Shown: positions 31,209 through 43,800 of the stretch, in pieces
Numbering within the stretch: the stretch's first letter is position 1
Layout: each line of letters opens with the position of its first letter
Source: Macrostomum hystrix
Taxonomy: Eukaryota; Platyhelminthes; Macrostomidae
Direction of reading: 5' to 3'
DNA length: 64,000 bases
Assembly: GCA_950097015.1 (NCBI GenBank)
Contig: CATNEN010000013.1
Span: 1 to 64,000 of the forward strand
Position numbers and translations under genes: made by a program
The notes under the pieces: model-generated
What the model was told of the DNA's origin: nothing
Seen by the model: the letters and a program-made list of their open reading frames with translations, nothing else
Database searches by the model: none

Positions 31209-32724
31209 TCAGTCCGCTTCGTCAGCACCCGCGGACTCAGCGTCCAGTGCGACTATTGAAGACGATGGCGGCTGATTCTGCAGCTCCGCTGTCACCAGCG
31301 CGTAGGAGACCGTGAGTGTTCGATGCGGCTGCGGCGATGGCGTCTGGGACGGCTGCGTCTGCTGCGGTGACTGCAGCTCCGCGGCGGCGTCTTCAGCGAC
31401 TGTCGAATGCCACCAGCGATGCCTTCGTCCATAGCGTTGCCTCTGCTGCTGTTGCGCTTGGCGCTGGCCCCGCCAGACGCGGCCGAGGCAGTTGAGGACG
31501 CGCCGCCGAAAGCCGCTGCAGGAGGCGAAATAGGCCAAGAAGTTGGTGGCGTTGTTAGCGAACATCAGCGTCTTCAGGCCGTCCAGAGCTACTCGGCCGG
31601 CGTCCGTGCGAGGCAGCCAGTTTGTGACCTTCAACAGCTGGCCGACTGAGGCCGGCAGGGTGGTGCAGATGTGGATGACGGTCAGGACGGCGAGAAGGCG
31701 GGTGGCGCTCTCTCGATTGCGACTGGCCTCAGCGACCCGGCGCAGCTGCTGCTTCCGCTGGCCGGCGGAGCCACGATTGCACTTCCGCTGCTGCTGCTGC
31801 TGCTGCTGCTGCAGTTTTTTTCATCGTTTCAATGGATGTTGATGAAAATGCTGTGGTGACTGAAGCGGCCGCAGCGGTGGCACTCGAAGCCAGGGATCGT
31901 CGACGGCGCACGGCGGCATAGATGTAGAAGTTGCAGAGCAGCAGCACCGTGTACGGCACCACCAGGTAGGTGACAATGTCCAGCTTGGCAAACCAGCGTC
32001 CGAAATTACGATCGTAGGCGCAACGAGTCGGCAGGAGGCGAAAATTGTCGTAGGGCGACCGGCCCAGTTGCGACCAGTTGAGCCATTGCGGCGGCTGCTT
32101 CGGTCTCAGAAACAGCGGCGTCGTCTCCTGCTGGCCGGATGCTGCATCGTCTTCGTACGATGCCGATGTCCCGGCTCGCAGGATTCGCACGCAGCTGACG
32201 GTGAAGCGGTGAAACACGATGGGAAAATTCTTGACCACAATGCCACCGGAGAGGAGGCCGAACGCGATAGCGAAGGTGCGGCCGGTGATGTGGCGGACGG
32301 CCGCGTGCGGAAAGGCCACCAGGAGGAAGCGCTCGACGCCCAGAGCGCAGAGTGCGTACACGGCCAGGTCGCTGACTGTGGCGACGGCGGCCTGGTGTAG
32401 GCGGCACAGCGCCGGGTGCAGGTCGCGAATGTCCAGGCCGAGAGTCTCAATCAGCCAGTATCGCGTGACGGCCAGCAGAAGGACAGCGCAGTCGGCCAAG
32501 GCCAGGAACACCATCAGGAAGCGGGTGGTGTCCCGGTGGGTGCGTTCCGTAGCCTGCAGGTAGGCGGTCACGGAGTTGCCCACCACGCCGCCCACAATCA
32601 GCAGGCCGCACAAGATGCAGAGGATCCATTCGGCGAGGCGCACCGCGGCGCTGCTGGAGGCGTAGTCTATGGAACAAACCGCAACTGACTGCTCGCGCTC
32701 CGCGCGGCCAGCTTCCGACATCAT
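31209..32724 (-). CDS. Class A (rhodopsin-like) GPCR, peptide-receptor type, one frame break
   Basis: A seven-transmembrane receptor at the cell surface. From ATG 32724: TM1 WILCILCGLLIVGGVVGNSV (GN motif), TM2 FLMVFLALADCAVLL (LAxAD), a conserved Cys in LCRLHQ, TM3 ending ALGVERFLLV (ERF in place of DRY), TM4 TFAIAFGLLSGGIVV, an ECL2 Cys, and TM5 IVTYLVVPYTVLLLCNFYIYAAV. ICL3 contains an A7 run (31815-31821) followed by a CAG repeat. In the annotated frame the protein stops at 31729. With one base fewer in the A run it continues through TM6 RLLAVLTVIHICTTLP, TM7 ALDGLKTLMFANNATNFLAYFASC and a Gln-rich tail to 31209. The NFLxYxxSC-type TM7 and RYWL..LDIR..HP..C extracellular pattern resemble lophotrochozoan neuropeptide receptors. 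The ligand is unknown. Confidence 0.8.
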
Positions 32725-33392
32725 GATACGCTGCACTTTTCAATGCCTAGAGAACTAGATTGGCAGCCCCTGGCTCACTAAAGTCAGTCGAACTTTAACC
32801 TGGCCTTAGTTTTATTGCTCCGCGGCTCCCTGTCAGACTCGTGGTTGGCCAGCATTCCGGCCAGCCAATCAGGTTCAGTCCTAGCCAGGGCTCAAACTGT
32901 GTCGCTGAAAATTTACTTAACAATCCCTCGTTTGTCTGAGTCCATCTGTTCCGCTAGTTCCTTATTGAATATTGTTCTTTAGTCTACTCAGTTAAGAAAT
33001 GTACTTTAGAAGCTAGAGTTCAGGATTCACTTTAAGCTGTCAAGAAAAGTCGATCTTTGATCTCCCTGTCAGCACAGCTGAATAGCACCTGTGACCTGTC
33101 ACATTTCATTTTCTGACAAACAATAGAAAAAATGTAACACTGGAAAAGTAACACCTAGCTTAAAAAGTAAAAAAAGTAATACAGCCATTATCTTACTTGT
33201 CAGTAGCTTTTTATTGCATGACTAAAAGACAGATTAAAACCATGTTAATCAAAAGAAGAAAATAATTCTGAAAGTCAATTATCACTCAGCAGATATTGCA
33301 GAAATCCGCGAATCGCAAAAATTGGCGAAATTGCCATAGAATATGAGTTGATAAGCAAATACAATTGGCTCCAATAGACGGAAAGTGACCAA

Positions 33393-33990
33393 CAGCCTCA
33401 CTGATGTCATTCTGGCACACCTGATGTCATTCTTGCACACCTGATGTCATTCTTGCACACCTGATGTCATTCTGGCACACCTGATGTCATTCTTGCACAC
33501 CTGTTATCATTCTTGGATACCTGATGAGTCATTCTGGCACACCTGTTGTCATTCTTGGATACCTGATGAGTCATTCTGGCACACCTGATGTCATTCTTGC
33601 ACACCTGATGTCATTCTTGCACACCTGTTATCATTCTTGGATACCTGATGAGTCATTCTGGCACACCTGTTGTCATTCTTGGATACCTGATGAGTCATTC
33701 TGGCACACCTGATGTCATTCTTGCACACCTGATGTCATTCTGGCACACCTGATGTCATTCTTGCACACCTGATGTCATTCTTGCACACCTGATGTAATTC
33801 TTGCACACCTGATGTCATTCTGGCACACCTGATGTCATTCTTGCACACCTGTTATCATTCTTGGATACCTGATGAGTCATTCTGGCACACCTGTTGTCAT
33901 TCTTGGACACCTGATGTCATTCTTGCACACCTGATGACATTCTTGCACACCTGATGTCATTATTGCTTATCTGATGTCATTCTGATGCAC
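33393..33990. repeat. 20-bp minisatellite (CACCTGATGTCATTCTTGCA)
   Basis: About 29 units, with 22-bp variants (GATGAGTCATTCTGG) interspersed in a recurrent order. It lies between the OCA2-like gene end and the GPCR start, so it is upstream of the GPCR. Confidence 0.9.
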
Positions 33991-34374
33991 AAAATAACAT
34001 ACCTGTTGTCATCCTGGCATACCCAAAGTCACTTTGGCACATCTTTTGTTTGGCTATTACAGTACTGAAAAGTACAAAATCTGATTACAATAATTAAAAA
34101 GGTACGATTATATGCAAAAATACTTTTAACCAATTGCACAATGCTCCGATAGCACCTATTTACGAGGACAAAAATGTAATAAAGAAAATATTACAGGTAT
34201 CGATTTCGACTCAAGCAGTCAAGTTAGTCGAAATCGCACGGAATATTGCGGGTGAGAATATTGCATGCCCTGTAAATGATTCTCAATAAATTCAAGACAA
34301 TTAAATTTCGGCATCATAAGGATCTTCAGTAATGCGAAGCTAAAGAATCTTAAAGGTTTCATTTAAGTATTTTA

Positions 34375-34630
34375 GGGATCATGAAATTTAGGAATGCTGA
34401 TGAAGTTTAGGGATCCTGAAGTTTAGGAATGCTGATGAAGTTTAGGGATCATGAAGTTTAGGGATCCTGAAGTTTAGGAATGATGATGAAGTTTAGGGAT
34501 CCTGAAGTTTAGGGATCCTGAAGTTTAGGGATCCTGAAGTTTAGGAATGATGATGAAGTTTAGGGATCCTGAAGTTTAGGGATCCTGAAGTTTAGGGATC
34601 ATGAAGATTAGGGATCCTGAAGTTTAGGCA
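34375..34630. repeat. 16-bp minisatellite (CCTGAAGTTTAGGGAT)
   Basis: About 15 tandem and partly diverged units of 16 bp, some expanded by GATGAT. It ends about 170 bp before the OCA2-like stop codon, in its 3' flank. Confidence 0.88.
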
Positions 34631-34803
34631 ACGGTCCGAAGCTAAATACACGCATGATGTGGAGCAGTTTCAACTTCAACAATTGATAGATTCTTTTCTG
34701 TTGTCATCTCAGTCATTCTGTGGTCCTTTGCCTATTGAAACACGGTCGTAAAGAAGCTGAGCAAAAATTGAAGAAAAAAATGAGCCAAAAACATAAGGAA
34801 AAA

Positions 34804-37800
34804 TCAAGAATAATTCCAGCCAATGAGGGCGTGGCAGACCAGCAGGTACAGCATGGCAACGGTCACCGTGCACACCATCATGGGGAAGCCGACACTGCAA
34901 TGCGTGGAGGGTGGGTTTGGTGCCAGTGAAATGACAAATTGATTGCTAATAGGAGCTGCAAATAGCGCTTGAAAAGCTGAGAAGCCCGACTCAAAACTAA
35001 CGAAAAGCTGACAGAGCGAAGGAAAAGTGCAAAACAGCGATAATGCCTCGGCCACCCTGGATTAGTAAACAAGCGGCCTCTTTAAACAGAAAAAACTGCG
35101 CAGGCAAACTCAGCTACGAAAGGCGCCCAAAATGCACACAGAAATCTAACAGCCACAGCGCCCTCTCGCCCAGAACAGGCCGAGCAAACTTCTTTTTCCC
35201 TTTTTTGCCTCATCGAATTACTTCGCTTTCGGGATGCACTCAGTGCAAAAAAAACAGCACATGTTGAAGAGATCGTGATTGAGACTATTTAGACCAGGGC
35301 TCGGAAAAACTTGGTCCCCTGCCTAGATACTGCCAGCACTGCTCCGGAATCCATCTCTCTACACCGCCTTATCTCTCCCCTGTCTAATCTCCCACGCGTC
35401 TCAGCTCTCCAGTGTCTCATCTCTCCCATGTCTCATCTCCTCCGTGTCTCATCTCTCCCGTATCTCATTTCTCCCGTGCATCATCTCCCCCGTGTCTCAT
35501 CTCTCCCGAATATCATCTCTCCCGTGTCTCATCTCCCCCGTGTATCATCTCTCCCGTGTCTCATCTCCCCCGTGTCTCATCTCTCCCGTGTCTCATCTCC
35601 CCCGTGTCTCATCTCCCCCGTGTCTCATCTCTCCCGTGTCTCATTTCTCCCGTGCATCATCTCCCCCGTGTCTCATCTCTCCCGAATATCATCTCTCCCG
35701 TGTCTCATCTCCCCCGTGTATAATCTCTCCCGTGTCTCATCTCCCCCGTGTATCATCTCTCCCGTGTCTCATCTCCCCCGTGTCTCATCTCCCCCGTGTC
35801 TCATCTCTCCCGTGTCTCATCTCTCCCGTGTCTCATCTCTCCCGTGTCTCATCTCTCCCGTGTCTCATCTCTCCCGTGTATCATCTCTCCCGTGCATCAT
35901 CTCCCCCGTGTCTCATCTCTCCCGAATATCATCTCTCCCGTGTCTCATCTCCCCCGTGTATCATCTCTCCCGTGTCTCATCTCCCCCGTGTCTCATCTCC
36001 CCCGTGTCTCATCTCTCCCGTGTCTCATCTCTCCCGTGTCTCATCTCTCCCGTGTCTCATCTCTCCCGTATATCATCTCTCCCGTATCTCATCTCCCCCG
36101 TGTCTCATCTCTCCCGTGTCTCATCTCTCCCGTGTCTCATCTCCCCCGTGTCTCATCTCTCCCGTGTCTCATCTCTCCCGTGTCTCATCTCTTTCGTGTC
36201 TCATCTCTCCCATGTCTCCTGTCCTTGGCCAGTGAGGCTAGCAGCTCGTTTTAGTTCCACCGACTCACTAATATAGGCCCTGTTATCCTGAGCTGCAAGA
36301 CGCGGGGATTTTCAGATGAGATCCGCAGGCAACAATATAGAAACTGTACAGGACTGCAGAGGTTGCGCTAATGTCTTCCTACACTTTTATGAATGTTTCG
36401 GTGTCCTGATTTAGTCTTGAATATTCGCCCTACATCGTCTGTCTAATCCTCCCGGAGTAGAATTCCTGCGTAACACAGTTTTTGATGAGCCAGTTGCTGA
36501 TCCTGCCTCAGCGTAATCCCAATGGGCCAACGTCCCAGCTAGCTTAGTGCCGTAAATTAACACCAAATTTTTGTTAGGCAAGGTGGTCCTCCGTGTCTTC
36601 TTGTTAGCTGTCCTGCAGGCTTTAGCAGTGATTTATTTGGCAGGCCACTTGCTCCTCGCGAATTTATAATGGCACAGACTGAGGGGGCCAGTCTGCGAAT
36701 CTGTTTGCGAGATTAAGAGTAAAAGAGAAACGAAGCCAAGATAAAAGCGGGGAATAGTATCTCTAGAATTTACTTAAAAATATATTCTGAAATGGAATAG
36801 ATAATGTTAAACAGCTGTCTGTGGGTGGATGTGATGAACACTGGTGGTCTGGGGTGGGTGTGATGTACACTGGAGTTCTGGGGTAAGTGTGATGTACGCT
36901 GGTGTTCTGAGGAGTGTGTTATGTACATTGGTGTTCTAGGGTGGGGTGATGTACGCTGGTGTTCTGAGGAGTGTCTGATGTACATTGGTGTTCTAGGGTG
37001 GGGTGATGTACGCTGGTGTTCTGAGGAGTGTGTTATTTACATTGGTGTTCTAGGGTGGGGTGATGTACGCTGGTGTTCTGATGGGGATGTGTTTTACTCA
37101 TGTTATCTTGGGTGGGTGTGATGTCCACTGGTGATCTGGGGTGGGTGTGATGTCCACTGGTGATCTGGGGTGGGTGTGATGTCCACTGGTGATCTGGGGT
37201 GGGTGTGATGTCCACTGGTGATCTGGGGTGGGTGTGATGTCCACTGGTGATCTGGGGTGGGTGTGATGTCCACTGGTGATCTGGGGTGGGTGTGATGTAC
37301 ACTGGTGTTCTGGGGTGGGTGTGATGTACACTGGTGATCTAGGAAAAGTGTGATGCACACTCGTGTTCTGGGGTGGCGTGATGTACATTGGTGATCTAGG
37401 AAAAGTGTGATGTACACTGGTGTTCTGGGGTGGGTGTGATATATACTGGTGATCTAGGAAAATTGTGATGTTCACTGGTGTTCTAGGGTGGGGTGATGTA
37501 CGCTGGTGTTCTGAGGAGTGTGTGATGTACATTGGTGTTCTAGGGTGGGGTGATGTACGCTGGTGTTCTGATGGGGATGTGTTTTACTCATGTTATCTTG
37601 GGTGGGTGTGATGTCCACTGGTGATCTGGGGTGGGTGTGATGTCCACTGGTGATCTGGGGTGGGTGTGATGTCCACTGGTGATCTGGGGTGGGTGTGATG
37701 TCCACTGGTGATCTGGGGTGGGTGTGATGTACACTGGTGTTCTGGGGTGGGTGTGATGTACACTGGTGATCTAGGAAAAGTGTGATGTACACTCGTGTTC

Positions 37801-40800
37801 TGGGGTGGCGTGATGTACATTGGTGATCTAGGAAAAGTGTGATGTACACTGGTGTTCTGGGGTGGGTGTGATATATACTGGTGATCTAGGAAAATTGTGA
37901 TGTACACTGGTGTTCTGGGGTGGCGTGATGTACATTGGTGATCTAGGAAAAGTGTGATGTACAATGGTTTTCTGGGGTGGGTGTGGTGTAAAATGGCGGG
38001 AAGATTAATTTAATAATTTTATAACTAATAGTCCATCATTACGACTAATTATGGAAATAGATTAGGGAGAGGAGAAAAAATGAGATGCAGAGTGGATATT
38101 GTCGGGGATCGAGCCGCTGGGATCGCAGAGTCAGGCAAGGCGGATGGAAGGAAAGGCTCTGAAAATAGGGCTTCCTGAGCCTGGTAAGCGTTGAGCACAG
38201 CAAAGGAGTGAGTGGGAGTGAGCGGCAGATGATATTGAATAATGCATTCTAACTTAAGTGCTTAATGCTTAGAAAATCCATGCGATTATGACTAAATTTG
38301 GATTGAATGTTGCATTTTCAGATGCCCAATTTCTTCTGTCCTGGGCATTGACGTTTTCCTGAATTTAGTTTACCGGATTCCAATCTCCGTCAGGTGCTCT
38401 GTTGACGTCATTCTGTCAGAGGAAGACTGCAAAATAGGCAAGGCTGTGATGGAACGATATTTGGATATTTTTAGATTCTAAATCTCATCACTCATAGCTT
38501 CAAAAACTTATTTTTATATTTTCCCTAAATATTTTCCCGATCCCGATCGGCCGAAATACCGATTCCCAGAAATCTCGATTCACAGAAATCTTAATTCACC
38601 AAAATCTCGATTTACTGAGATCTCGATTCACAAAAAACCCTGTTCACCGAAATCCCGTTTCACTGAAATTTCGATTTACCGAAATCTCGAAATTCACCAA
38701 ATCTCAATTCACTACGATCAAAATTCACGAAAATCTCGATTCACGAAAATCTCGATACACCGAAATCTCGAATTAACTGAGATCTCGGTTCACCAAAATC
38801 TCGATTCACAAAAATCTAATTTCACAAAAATCTTGATTTACTGAGATCTCGATTTAACAAAATATCGATTGACAAAAAAACTCGATTCACCGAACTGGAA
38901 ATCTAGATTCTCCCAGTCGGCCCGGAAACCTAAATCTAAATTTAGAGTCCCCTAAATCGAAATTCAAGGAAATTCCAATCGCACCAAAATCGATTTTCTT
39001 AAATCTCTGAAATGCAATTTTAGCCAAATTCTAATTCAGCTCTTTGTAAAAAATCGGCATCAGATTGAAATTCAGATGCGCTCAACGAACAATTCGCTTG
39101 TCTTTGGGAACAACTCAGCTAATTAGGAGATATGCTTCATTTAGTTGCTGGCACCTGAGAACAGCTAAAGTACTTTTAGCCCCTAGCCTAAGCCGAACAG
39201 CAGCGAGCCCAGGCACGCACCGGAAGAACTGCACGAAGGTGAACGGGTAGCCGTTCTGCTCGGCGATGCCGGCGGCCACGACGTTGGCCGAGGCGCCGAT
39301 GACGGTGCCATTACCGCCGAGGCAGGCGCCGAAGGCCAGGGCCCAGACCAGTGGCAGGATGGGCAGCACGTCGGCGAGCTCCAGGATGATGGGGATCATG
39401 GCCGTGGTGAATGGGATATTATCGATAAAGGCGGAGGCCAGGGCGCTAACCCACAGGACGATGAGGATTGCCACGGGCAGCTGGGAGGATTCTGGCAAGC
39501 TCAGGATCACCTGCTTCATCTGGTCGCCAATCCAGGCGATGAGCTGCAGCTCGCGCAGGGCCTCCATCAGGGCGAACAGGGCGGCAAAGAAGATCAGCGT
39601 GCTCCACTCGATGCGGTGCAGCAGGGTGTCCATGTCGGCGAAGTCTGTCAGCACCAGCAGGGCGATACCACCCATTATAGCTATCCAACCTGCGTACGGG
39701 TGCGGAGGAACAACCAATTAATGCCGATTAACTACCGTACAATCTGCCGATTAACTACCGTACAATCTGCCGATTAACTACCGTACAATCTGCCAATTAA
39801 CTAACTGTACAATCTGCCAATTAACTATCGTACAATCTGCTGATTAACTAACTGTAAAATCTGCCGATTAACTACCGTACAATCTGCCGATTAACTAACT
39901 GTACAATCTGCCAATTAACTATCGTACAATCTGCTGATTAACTAACTGTACAATCTGGCGATTAACTACCGTACAATCTGCCGATTAACTAACTGTACAA
40001 TCTGCCGATTAACTACTGTACAATCTGCCGATTAACTACTGTACAATCTGCCGATTAACTACTGTACAATCTGCCGATTAACTACCGTACAATCTGCCGA
40101 TTAACTAACTGTACAATCTGCCGATTAACTACCGTACAATCTGCCGATTAACTAACTGTACAATCTGCCGATTAACTACTGTACAATCTGCCGATTAACT
40201 ACCGTACAATCTACCGATTAAACATCCTACAAATGACCGATAATCTATTTGACAAACTGCTGACGATCTGCTTGACGATATGCCCGTTTCATACGAAAAA
40301 ATCTACAATTTACCTTCATAACAATATGTCTCTTAAGTACTCCAGAATCTGCTAACGATCTACATTACAAATAATTAATAGATTATCTGTTATATTTTCT
40401 TCATGTGAAAATCAGAGAAATGACACATCAAGAAGCTGATTATCAATGAGAATAATCAGTAAATCGTTAAATAATTTAATCGTTACAATGACCCAATAAT
40501 TTCCACCAACATTATAATGTGCTAAATAATCACAACGATAGTCAAGAAATTCAAACACAGCAAATCATCAGCTAATAAGTCTGGCAAAGGGAAGGTTTTG
40601 AATCAGTGCATTAAAAAATGCCTACCAATTAAAATGATTTTTGCATACTCAAAATCAATAACCAATCGAAAGTGAATAATAGCACTTCATTCACACGCAC
40701 GGTAAGTGTTACTAATAGAGCTTCTGAAATTTAAAGGCTTAAGCGTACCAAGATCCAAGTGCAAGGCGTCGACAGTTGACGATAGAAAGAACAATAAGAT

Positions 40801-43800
40801 GACAACCGACAGTACAATGGTGCACTTCACTAGCAGCTCCTTGTCTTTGATGCCGTACTGGCATGTGGTTGGCAATTTAGTGGTATTTCGATTTTTTGGA
40901 ATTTATAGTGTCTATTAGCCTACTGATACAAGTAGTAAGTTCAGCATTAGTTTTTAGATTAAATTAGATTAAATTAGATTAAATATATATACTTCGATAA
41001 GTTATTTTCTATGCAGAAGATTGAGTCAGAATACAGCGTTGATATTAGTTAATATTGATTGTACAAATGCCGAACAGAACACCTTAACAGAACACTAAAC
41101 AGTGTTAAAATTTTCATTTGTAATGTGCGACCTAAATAGGGCCGTTTTAACTAAATAATTTATTGCAAGCATGCAGTTGCATTATTAAAATTATCTAACT
41201 ATTATAAAAATTTAACGAAATAAAGCAGTTCTTTTTAATTCGTTACTTCATAAAGCCTGTTAAATTTAACCATAACATTTTTTATAAGATGAGCTATAAG
41301 AATTATCGTTAGATTCGTTAGTTTGAAGATGTGCTACTAATGCTTACATTATACCTTTTTTATTACACTTCTCGAAAGAAATTAAAGTACAGAGATTCGT
41401 CATTTCATTAACCCCAAATAAAATCGTTAACGTAAAATGAGTTTTTTCTTTGTTAGTCAATGAATTTTTTTTAACGATTATGGACCTTAAAAGGGCCGTT
41501 TGATTAGAAAGCTAAATGAACAGTAAACGAACCTTCCGCTGCAGCTCGGCCAGTGTCTCCTGGAAGGGCTTGTCGGCGGTGGCCGTGACCTGGTGCACAG
41601 CCAGGCGGTGCTCCAGCTCGCAGATCTTTGCCTGCAGCAGAGCCTTGACAGCCGCCTGCTCGCTTGTCGTCACAGCGAAGCCGTAGGCTGTGCGACGCCA
41701 GACTTCAACTTCGCGACGAATCTCGGCTGCCACGGGATCCTCGGTTGATTCGAGGTCCTGGCGCCAGTAGACCAGGCGAAGCAGGGCGTAGGCGCTGACA
41801 GTGACCAGCAGGATGCCCAGGGTCATGTGCACGGTGAAGTTGGTGAATGTGACGCCCTGTTCTGCCAGCTCGGCGTTTGAAGCGATGATGACATTTGGCG
41901 GATCGCCGACTGCGGTGGCTGTGCCGCCGACGTTCGAGAACATCACCTGTGAAATATATGCTAGGCGGATTTGATTAAAAGGGCATTAGTGATTTATTCG
42001 AAACTCTGAATTCATCTGAGAAGTAAGGTAAGATTGGGCAATAATCTGCGACCCCGGTTAAAGTTCAGGATAAATCTGAGACCTCGGGTAAGATTGAGGA
42101 TTAATCTGAGACCTCGGGTAAGATTGGGGATTAATCTGAGACCTCGGGTAAGAATTAGGATTAATCTGAGAGTTAGTACAGGATGAAGAGCCCGAACCAG
42201 ACACCTGAGCAATGAGCAGCTGCCTAGGATCGAGCCGGAGAACCTCGCACAGCCGAATGGTGACAGGGGCCATGAGCAGGATGGTGGTGACATTGTCGAG
42301 GAATGCAGATATGACGGCTGCGAACAGGCAGAGCAGGGTCACCAGAGCCATTGTGCGACCCTTGGCCAAACGGAAAGCTAGCACGGCCACCCAGTCAAAG
42401 AAGCCGGACTCGGAGAAGATGCCGACCATCACCATCATGCCGAACAGCAGGCTGAGGGTCTCAAAGTCCAGCCAGGCGATCACTTCGGTGAGGCTGGGCC
42501 TCCGGTTCACCAGAGCCAGAACTGCCACACTCATCAGCGACCCCAGCATGGCGGCCAGGGATCTGTGCACCAGCTCGAATATGATCAGGCCATAGACAAA
42601 GACCAGCACCAGGGCAGCGTAGATCACTTCGTTATAAACCGCATTGGTTAGAGTTTCATAGGATACGGCCAGGGGAAGTGACTGCTCGTAGCTGGTGCGA
42701 ATCCGAATGCTCAGTTGGTCGCGATCTTTGTAACTGTTTCAAGGTAGAGGTGTGATGTACACGGGTGTTTTGGGGTGGGTGTGATATACAAGGGTGTTTT
42801 GGGGTGGGTGTGATGTACGTTGGTGTTCTGGGGTGGCTGTGATCTACGTTGGTGTTTTGCAGTGGGTGTGATGTACGTTGGTGTTCTGGGGTGGCTGTGA
42901 TCTACGTTGGTGTTTTGCAGTGGGTGTGATGTACGTTGGTGTTCTGGGGTGGGTGGGATGTACGTTGTTGTTTCGGGGTGGGTGTGATGTACGTTGGTGT
43001 TTTTGGGTGGGTGGGATGAAAGCGCCGATCCCAAACTCCATCGACAAAACTTACGCGGTTCGGCTGAGCGGAAAATATCGCTCACGAACAATTTCCTCGG
43101 ACATTTCGTTTTCCACCACGGGCACAATCGGCACGATCCAGATCTGTGAGCGGATAATTTATTGACTTCAATTGACCAATTTTGAATCGGTGCCACAATG
43201 GTTAAAGTATGATCTCTTTAAAACAAAGATCTCACCTGCGATTGCGACTCATTGTCCGCGCTGAACACCTCATCGATGGTGACCGTGATGTTTGTTGACG
43301 TGGCTGTCGGCGAGAACAGCAGCGCACCGCGCAGCTTCACCATCACCACCGAGTAGGCATTCGCTGACGGTGTCACGTTGATGGCTAACGGTGGCGGCGA
43401 GAAACGACATGGGTCACGTGATCAAGCATTAAGCTTTAGAACCCATTTGAAAACTCTATGGTTGGCCCTTCGTTAAAACTCCTGAATGATCCCAATCTAC
43501 ATTGCAATTAAATATTTTTTCATGCTACTTTCATCAGGTCTTCAGTAGTATAAACCTATCAAAATACCAAATCCATAAAAATTCGGTGGCGGGGGTCGGT
43601 GGCAGAGCGGATAACGCGTTTGCCTCTCGCACCAAGGTCCCTGAGCTCGATTCCGCAGTCGAGGCCGCATTCATTTGGGGCGCAGTCGCGGGTAGAAAGC
43701 TTGGGGGCTTGTCATGCAATTTACGCCCTTGAGGGCCAACCTCAAAGGCACAGTGAAAGTGTACACTGACTGCATGCCGATGAGAAAGTCAGGACAGAAG

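Noticed and set aside
35311-36276. Plus-strand ORF of 321 codons ([15 protein letters not shown] cycle)
   Set aside because: Same explanation: a 16-bp repeat read in rotating frames inside an intron of the minus-strand OCA2-like gene.
37098-37964. His/Thr/Pro-rich minus-strand ORFs
   Set aside because: Repeat-derived from the 29-bp array, within an intron.
43591-43670. tRNA gene
   Set aside because: A and B boxes are present, but the acceptor stem does not close and the same head occurs with the same long body at another locus, so it is a SINE head.
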